The notes below the pieces were generated by a model. It searched no databases. It saw only the letters and a list, made by a program, of their open reading frames with translations, and had not been told where the DNA came from. This document shows, one piece after another, positions 59,018 through 64,000 of a DNA stretch of 64,000 nucleotides (the first letter of the stretch is position 1; each line of letters opens with the position of its first letter). The DNA is from an uncultured Trichococcus sp. (GTDB lineage: Bacteria; Bacillota; Bacilli; Lactobacillales; Aerococcaceae), in assembly GCF_963667775.1 (NCBI RefSeq), contig NZ_OY764015.1, positions 3,251,643 to 3,315,642 on the forward strand. The letters are read 5' to 3'. A program made the translations under genes and the position numbers.

Positions 59018-60322
59018 TCAAACGCGCGGCTCATTTATGCGGATTTGCGCCAAAAGTGCCTGCGCAGTAGCCAGATTCATGTTCTTTTCGCCCTTAAGCT
59101 GCTGGGACAGCTGTTCGATTTCATCTCCGGCCGCGCCCGCGCTGATTGCAAGCGAACGCGAATGCAGGCCCATATGTCCTTTTTGGATGCCTTCCGTCAC
59201 CAGCGCTTTGATGGCGGAAAAGTTCTGTGCAAGCCCGACCGAAACGATGATGGACTCGAGTTCGGATGCCGAACGGTAACCGAGGATTTCCTTCGTCATC
59301 TTAGCGGCAGGGTGGAAGTTGATGGACCCGCCCACAGCTCCGACAGGCAATGGCAGGGTCAGGCTTCCGAGCAGATCCCCGTTTTCCGCTTTTTTCCAGG
59401 TTGTCAGGGACCGGTACTGTCCGCTGCGGGAGGCATAGGCGTGCGCACCGGCGGAAATGGCGCGCCAATCGTTCCCGGATGCAAGCACAATGGCGTCGAT
59501 GCCGTTCATGATGCCTTTATTGTTGGTGACGGCGCGATAAGGGTCGACGTAGGCAAACTGATAAGCTTCGATCAGCCGGTCGCGGACTTCTTCACCGGAG
59601 AACCCGCCTTTGGCCAAAAGTGTGGCCGGAATCCGGCATTCGGCGGTCGCCAAGCAGTCGGTCGCGTAATTGGACAGAATTCCCATCAAAGCTTCGCCGC
59701 CGGTCAGATGCTCCAGGTAAGGGATGACGCCTTCCATCATCGTATTGATGATGTTGGCACCCATCGCCTCCAACGTTTCGACATGGAGATGGACGACAAG
59801 GAACGCCGGTATCCCTTCATCTGGGACGGCAGCCAAACACCTGCTGCTGACGCGGCGAGCACCACCGCCACGGTTCACGATGGAAGGGTGGGCGTCATTG
59901 GCAACCGTCAGGATTTCATCTTGATGCGAAAGAATCAATTGTTCAGCTGTAACGCTGTCCGGGACATTTTTCAAGGCGACTTGGCCGATCATGATTCGTT
60001 CCTGGATCGTTGTCCGAAACCCGCCCGCCTTGGCGATGATTTTCGCGCCGGCGCTGGCCGCAGCGATGACGGAAGGCTCTTCTATGGCCATCGGGACGGC
60101 ATAATCTTTTCCGTCTATCAAAAAGTTCAAGGCGACACCGTAGGGCAACTCGTATGTGCTCAATTGGTTTTCGATCATGTTGTCGGCGATTTCCTGCGGT
60201 AACTTTAATCCCTCCTGAAGCTTGGTTGTCGCTTCTTCATCCAGGATACCGGCCGAATGCAGCGCAGTGATCCTTTCGGCTGGGGTTTTATCGTAAAATT
60301 TCTGAAGATAGTTGGATTCCAT
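59018..60322 (-). CDS. mvaA: Hydroxymethylglutaryl-CoA reductase, class II
   Basis: A 434-residue class II HMG-CoA reductase. Motifs: VPMAIEEPSVIAAASAGAK, NDAHPSIVNRGGGARR, GNDWRAISAGAHAYASR and the C-terminal GHMGLHSRSLAI with the catalytic His. It reduces HMG-CoA to mevalonate with NAD(P)H, supplying isoprenoids for cell wall lipid carriers. AAAAGGAG precedes ATG 60322. It is convergent with mvaS. Confidence 0.95.
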   Translation of the reverse strand: MESNYLQKFYDKTPAERITALHSAGILDEEATTKLQEGLKLPQEIADNMIENQLSTYELPYGVALNFLIDGKDYAVPMAIEEPSVIAAASAGAKIIAKAGGFRTTIQERIMIGQVALKNVPDSVTAEQLILSHQDEILTVANDAHPSIVNRGGGARRVSSRCLAAVPDEGIPAFLVVHLHVETLEAMGANIINTMMEGVIPYLEHLTGGEALMGILSNYATDCLATAECRIPATLLAKGGFSGEEVRDRLIEAYQFAYVDPYRAVTNNKGIMNGIDAIVLASGNDWRAISAGAHAYASRSGQYRSLTTWKKAENGDLLGSLTLPLPVGAVGGSINFHPAAKMTKEILGYRSASELESIIVSVGLAQNFSAIKALVTEGIQKGHMGLHSRSLAISAGAAGDEIEQLSQQLKGEKNMNLATAQALLAQIRINEPRV

Positions 60323-60457
60323 TTTATGCTCCTTTTCCCAAGTGTTTTCACGTGTATTCAGTGTCTGTTTCCTATAATCTTATCATAGAACCATCCTGAT
60401 GGCATCAACCGTTCATTGAGCCGAATGCTAATGGGAAAGAATTCGTCCAATGACCGA

Positions 60458-60486
60458 TGCTTGGTTGGTGCAAAGACGTGTATACT
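60458..60486 (+). promoter_or_regulatory. Promoter of the AI-2E-like gene
   Basis: TGCTTG, 17 bases, TATACT (an alternative -35 TTGGTT lies three bases on). It places the transcript start near 60493, so the in-frame TTG at 60457 cannot be the translation start. Confidence 0.55.
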
Positions 60487-60516
60487 GGATTTATCAAGAG
60501 AAAGCGAGGGGTCGCA

Positions 60517-61014
60517 TTGGATACGATCAGCTATTATATCAAAGAAATCATCAACGCAACCGGAAAGGGCTTGAAGGGATACATCATATCGGCGATCAAG
60601 CTTGCTACAATCAGTTTTGTCCTGTTGTGTCTGGGATTCGTGTACTTCGGCATCGATTTTTGGTTCCTGAAGGCTTTGGGAATCGCGGTTTTCGATCTCA
60701 TCCCGATTCTGGGGAGCGGGATGGTAATGATCCCTTGGGCGGTGATCCATCTGCTGCTCGGGAACACAACGTCGGCTTGGCAAATCGGACTGCTGTACAT
60801 CATTCTTGTGGTTGTTCGTCAGATTGCGGAGCCGTTCATTACCGGCAAGGAACTCGGCATCCGGCCGCTGTACACGTTTCTAGCGACAGTCGTTTGTATC
60901 CTCTTGTTCGGACCAATCGGAGCCGTTCTGGGAGCAGTGGTCGCGGTCGTGATCAAGGCCGTTTTGGAAGTCTCGAGTGTCAGCCGAAACAATTATGACA
61001 AACATCGTCGCTGA
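60517..61014 (+). CDS. Half-length AI-2E family transporter-like membrane protein
   Basis: A 165-residue protein starting at TTG 60517 (GCGAGGGG upstream). It corresponds to the C-terminal half of AI-2E/YtvI-type proteins of about 350 residues: FYFLKALGIAVFDLIPILGSG-like helix, PWAVIHLLLGN, VVRQIAEPFITGKELGIRPL and GPIGAVLGAVVAVVIKAVL. Four to five hydrophobic helices remain. A promoter and ribosome site make it a plausible expressed small protein rather than debris, but it may be a truncated gene; the missing N-terminal half is not found upstream. Family members export autoinducer-2 in some bacteria or act as sodium/proton exchangers in others. Confidence 0.75.
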   Translation: MDTISYYIKEIINATGKGLKGYIISAIKLATISFVLLCLGFVYFGIDFWFLKALGIAVFDLIPILGSGMVMIPWAVIHLLLGNTTSAWQIGLLYIILVVVRQIAEPFITGKELGIRPLYTFLATVVCILLFGPIGAVLGAVVAVVIKAVLEVSSVSRNNYDKHRR

Positions 61015-61034
61015 AAAAAGACAACATTTCACAA

Positions 61035-61070
61035 GCACGGGAGAAGTTGACTTCTTCCGTGCCTTTTTAT
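61035..61070 (+). terminator. Terminator after the AI-2E-like gene
   Basis: GCACGGGAGAAG pairs with CTTCTTCCGTGC around TTGA, then TTTTT. Confidence 0.85.
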
Positions 61071-61183
61071 TTTTTCAAACCCTTATGAGCCTGATGCATC
61101 CACGCATTACTGATGAAAAAAATAAGTAAAAATGCACGAATTATCTTGACCTGAAGGCGTCTATGCCTTAAGCTATGACTTAA

Positions 61184-61198
61184 TGAGAACGATTCTCA
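61184..61198. promoter_or_regulatory. Fur box upstream of feoA
   Basis: TGAGAAC-G-ATTCTCA is a 7-1-7 inverted repeat like the Fur consensus. It lies just after a TTGACC/TAAGCT promoter-like pair (61146-61174), so iron-loaded Fur should repress the feo operon. Confidence 0.75.
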
Positions 61199-61246
61199 AT
61201 TAGTTGCGGGAAACTGTAGTCACAAATAGAAATGGAGGGGACGATT

Positions 61247-61483
61247 TTGACGAATGTAAGGGACTTGCCGATTGGCGTGACTGCAATTGTGAACAAAATA
61301 ACAGGGCAAGGCGCTACTCGCAGAAGATTGATGGATATGGGCATCACGAAAGGCACTGCCATTTATGTCAGAAAAGTCGCTCCATTAGGCGATCCGATCC
61401 AAGTGATGGTGCGCGGATATGAATTATCGATACGCAAAAAAGATGCCGAGATGATTGAGGTTACGTTCGGGGAGGGAAAATGA
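61247..61483 (+). CDS. feoA: Ferrous iron transport protein FeoA
   Basis: A 78-residue SH3-like protein (MTNVRDLPIGVTAIVNKITG, TRRRLMDMGITKGTAIYV, GDPIQVMVRGYELSIRK). It aids FeoB function from the cytoplasm. I prefer TTG 61247, which follows GGAGGGG at proper distance; the ATG at 61232 overlaps that ribosome site. The stop overlaps the start region of feoB. Confidence 0.93.
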   Translation: MTNVRDLPIGVTAIVNKITGQGATRRRLMDMGITKGTAIYVRKVAPLGDPIQVMVRGYELSIRKKDAEMIEVTFGEGK

Positions 61484-63612
61484 TGGGGAAAACCATAGCG
61501 CTGGTCGGAAATCCCAACAGCGGGAAAACGACTTTATTCAACCATTTGACAGGTTCCACCCAACGCGTCGGCAACTGGCCGGGGGTTACGGTCGAACAGA
61601 AAGCCGGTACGTTGCTGCATGACGGCGAGACGCAGGTCATCGATCTGCCGGGCATCTATTCGCTTTCCCCGTACACAATCGAGGAAATCGTCACGCGCGA
61701 TTATTTGACGCTGGATGCGCCGGATCTGATCATCAATATCGTAGATGCCTCCAATCTGGAGCGGAACCTTTACCTGACCACCCAATTGATGGAATTGCAT
61801 CTCCCGATTGTCGTTGTCCTCAATATGATGGATATCGTCGAAAAACGGGGCGATCAGCTCGACGTCGCCGGACTGTCGCGTGCGTTCGGATTGCCATTCG
61901 TAACGATTTCGGCTCTGAAGGAAAGCGGATTGGAGCAGTTGTACAGTACAATCGCTGAGCCGATAGCTATAGCCGACCCGATTGCGTACAGCATCGTCGT
62001 GGAAAGTATTTTGGATACAATCGAAGAAATTATTGCTCCATCGGTTCCGAAAAACTTGCGTTGCTACTACAGCATCAAGCTTTTCGAAAGGGACGGACAG
62101 ACTGCCGGTAAACTTGCGATTCCCGAAGAAGGCCAAGCTGTCATGGAAGGCCTGCTCAGCCGTTATGAAAAGGAATTGGACGACGATTCCGAGGCCATCC
62201 TGATCAATGAACGCTATAAATTCGTGACGAAAATTACCTGCCAAGTGCTCGTGAAAAATAGCGAAAAAGCTTCTTTCTCGGTCACGATCGATCATATCGT
62301 AACGAACCGCTGGCTTGGGTTGCCGATTTTTGTTCTGATCATGTATGCGGTCTACTACTTCGCCATCACTACGGTCGGGGCATGGGGGACCGATTGGGTC
62401 AACGATGTCTTGTTCGGAAGCCTTGTACCGGATGCTGTGCAAGGTTTCTTCGACAGCATCGATATCCATCCGGCTGTCAGCAGCCTTGTGATCGACGGTG
62501 CCATCGGTGGGGTTGGAGCGGTATTGGGGTTCCTTCCGCAGATGGCCGCCTTGTTTTTCTGTCTGACTTTGCTGGAGGACAGCGGCTATATGGCCCGGGT
62601 AGCTTTCGTAATGGACCGGGTTTTCCGCGGCTTCGGCCTGTCGGGTAAATCTTTCATTCCGTTGCTGATCGGTTCCGGTTGTTCGGTCCCGGGCATCCAG
62701 GCTTCCCGCACGATCGAAAATCTGCAGGACCGCCGCATGACGATCCTGACGACTTCTTTCATCCCTTGTGGCGCGAAACTTCCGGTCATCGCCTTGATCG
62801 CCAACGCCATCTTCGGCGGTGCATCCTGGGTAGCTTTGTCGATGTACTTGTTGGGGATTGCGACTGTCATCTTTTCCGGGGTGCTGCTGCGCAAGACAGC
62901 CATCTTTTCCGGGGAAGCATCGCCTTTCGTAATGGAATTGCCGATGTATCACTGGCCGCAATGGAAAAGTATTTTCCGCGCTGTATGGGCCCGTTGTTTG
63001 GCTTTCGTCAAAAATGCAGGGACTGTCATTTTCCTCAGCTCCAGCTTCATTTGGTTTTTATCTTCTTTCAACTGGCAGCTTCGGATGACTGCCGAAAGCG
63101 ATCAAAGCATCTTGGCCAAAATCGGCAGTGCAGTTGCTGTTTTCTTCGCGCCGTTGGGCTTCGGATCTTGGCAAGCGACAGTGGCCACTATCCAAGGTTT
63201 GATCGCGAAGGAAAACGTTGTCGGCACATTTGGTGTATTGATGAACACAACCGGTTCAGAGGTAGAGGTAGCTGCCGCATTCAGCACACTGTTCAATCCG
63301 GTCAGTGCAGTATCGTTCCTGGTTTTCAATATGATCTGCATGCCGTGTTTCGCGGCTGTCGGAGCGATGCGCACCGAATTCGGCAGCGCTAAATGGACTA
63401 TCTTCGGTGTGCTGTATCAAACGACTCTAGCCTACATTTTGGCTTTCATCATCAATCAGCTCGGCTCTGTCATCGTGTTGGGGGCGCCTATCGGTATGGG
63501 AACCGGTATAGCGGGTGCCGCAACGGCGATATTGGTGTTCCTGGTTGTAAGGCCTGCACCAAAAAAAGCTTCCCCGATGTGGGGAAGCTTGGCGAAACCG
63601 ATGATCAAATAG
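61483..63612 (+). CDS. feoB: Ferrous iron transporter FeoB
   Basis: A 709-residue protein with an N-terminal G-protein domain (GNPNSGKTTLFN, DLPGIYSL, NMMD), a helical spacer and a membrane domain with two gate repeats (SGYMARVAFVMD..., GSGCSVPGIQASRTI, PCGAKLPVIALI, KENVVGTFGVL). It imports ferrous iron. Two adjacent ATG codons occur; the second (61483) has better spacing to GGAGGG, while the first (61480) overlaps the feoA stop as ATGA. Translational coupling with feoA is expected either way. Confidence 0.96.
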   Translation: MGKTIALVGNPNSGKTTLFNHLTGSTQRVGNWPGVTVEQKAGTLLHDGETQVIDLPGIYSLSPYTIEEIVTRDYLTLDAPDLIINIVDASNLERNLYLTTQLMELHLPIVVVLNMMDIVEKRGDQLDVAGLSRAFGLPFVTISALKESGLEQLYSTIAEPIAIADPIAYSIVVESILDTIEEIIAPSVPKNLRCYYSIKLFERDGQTAGKLAIPEEGQAVMEGLLSRYEKELDDDSEAILINERYKFVTKITCQVLVKNSEKASFSVTIDHIVTNRWLGLPIFVLIMYAVYYFAITTVGAWGTDWVNDVLFGSLVPDAVQGFFDSIDIHPAVSSLVIDGAIGGVGAVLGFLPQMAALFFCLTLLEDSGYMARVAFVMDRVFRGFGLSGKSFIPLLIGSGCSVPGIQASRTIENLQDRRMTILTTSFIPCGAKLPVIALIANAIFGGASWVALSMYLLGIATVIFSGVLLRKTAIFSGEASPFVMELPMYHWPQWKSIFRAVWARCLAFVKNAGTVIFLSSSFIWFLSSFNWQLRMTAESDQSILAKIGSAVAVFFAPLGFGSWQATVATIQGLIAKENVVGTFGVLMNTTGSEVEVAAAFSTLFNPVSAVSFLVFNMICMPCFAAVGAMRTEFGSAKWTIFGVLYQTTLAYILAFIINQLGSVIVLGAPIGMGTGIAGAATAILVFLVVRPAPKKASPMWGSLAKPMIK

Positions 63613-63630
63613 GAAGCGGAGGAGTAACCA

Positions 63631-63894
63631 ATGAATATACAATCTTGGATCGTTTTGATGCTGTTTTTGAGCCTGATGGGGTACATCTTATTCCGTCAAA
63701 TCCGTTTGATCGCGAGCGGCAAAAAGAAATGCAATGCTTGCACTGTGAAGATCTGCCCGATGTACGAAGCTGTTCCGGCAGAGGAGAAGTCCGAATGCAT
63801 TGCCGGTAACGCGATGATGGCTCAAATGGGAATCGCAAAGGGCACTGAGCCGGCAGAAAAGCATTGCCCGACATCCCAAATCATCAAAGACTGA
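63631..63894 (+). CDS. FeoB-associated Cys-rich membrane protein
   Basis: An 87-residue protein with one N-terminal membrane helix (SWIVLMLFLSLMGYILF) and a cytoplasmic Cys-rich tail (KKCNACTVKICPMYEA, ECIAGN, EKHCP). Such small proteins commonly follow feoB in Firmicutes and may handle iron or replace FeoC. GGAGG precedes the ATG, 18 bases after the feoB stop. Confidence 0.88.
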   Translation: MNIQSWIVLMLFLSLMGYILFRQIRLIASGKKKCNACTVKICPMYEAVPAEEKSECIAGNAMMAQMGIAKGTEPAEKHCPTSQIIKD

Positions 63895-63913
63895 AATGAA
63901 TAGCCAACAAAGT

Positions 63914-63957
63914 GGGTGCTTCAATCAAAAAAATGATTGAGGCACCCATTTTTTGTC
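63914..63957 (+). terminator. Terminator of the feo operon
   Basis: GGGTGCTTCAATCA pairs with TGATTGAGGCACCC, followed by ATTTTTTG. No gene is visible in the last 40 bases of the window. Confidence 0.85.
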
Positions 63958-64000
63958 TGGAGAAAAGTGCGAAATCTTCGGCGAAGAGAACAAACAGACT

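Overview
The window looks like a chromosomal segment of a Gram-positive member of the Lactobacillales. Shine-Dalgarno sites are strong, rho-independent terminators are plentiful, and the gene set includes a mevalonate pathway, PTS/LicT beta-glucoside utilisation, PdxST/PdxR vitamin B6 synthesis and FeoAB. A Carnobacteriaceae genus such as Trichococcus would fit, but that assignment is inference from gene content. No rRNA, tRNA or insertion sequence was seen.

Region 1 (1-24.7 kb) is a defence island. It opens inside brxC and continues with pglX and pglZ of a BREX system. A complete type II-C CRISPR-Cas locus follows: a tracrRNA with its own promoter and terminator, a Fic-domain gene, cas9, cas1, cas2, and an array of 74 identical 36-bp repeats with 73 spacers. 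The tracrRNA anti-repeat has the same orientation as the plus-strand repeats, so the array should be transcribed on the minus strand, towards cas2. Beyond the array lies a hicBA pair whose toxin gene carries two nonsense codons. Then comes a translationally coupled trio, terB-like / brxD (DUF2791 ATPase) / brxHI (Lhr-like helicase). BrxD and BrxHI are known BREX components, so the CRISPR locus and hicBA appear to lie inside a composite or split BREX locus. No brxL was found.

Region 2 (24.7-32.2 kb) holds small housekeeping and accessory genes: a DUF3784 membrane protein, a GntR/UTRA regulator, a Nudix hydrolase, an NCS2 nucleobase permease, a VOC protein, guanine deaminase, a pentapeptide-repeat protein and a YczE/YitT-like membrane protein.

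Region 3 (32.4-53.1 kb) is carbohydrate and cofactor metabolism. It contains a LicT-controlled beta-glucoside PTS operon with two RAT/terminator switches and two tandem GH1 phospho-beta-glucosidases, then a DUF1593 lipoprotein and pdxST with divergent pdxR. A LacI-controlled operon follows: a sugar ABC importer without its own ATPase, two Gfo/Idh/MocA oxidoreductases, a ThuA-like protein, a sugar isomerase and a ROK kinase. Several palindromic operators built on CGTAAACGTTTACG mark its control region.

Region 4 (53.1-64 kb) contains an HD hydrolase, a YaiI/DUF188 protein, thrC, the upper mevalonate genes (thiolase, mvaS, mvaA), a half-length AI-2E family protein and a Fur-box-preceded feoA-feoB-small Cys-rich protein operon.

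Intergenic regions carry four sequence-unrelated families of tandem stem-loop repeats that share a period of 52 bp (51 bp in one). This was the least expected non-coding signal in the window.
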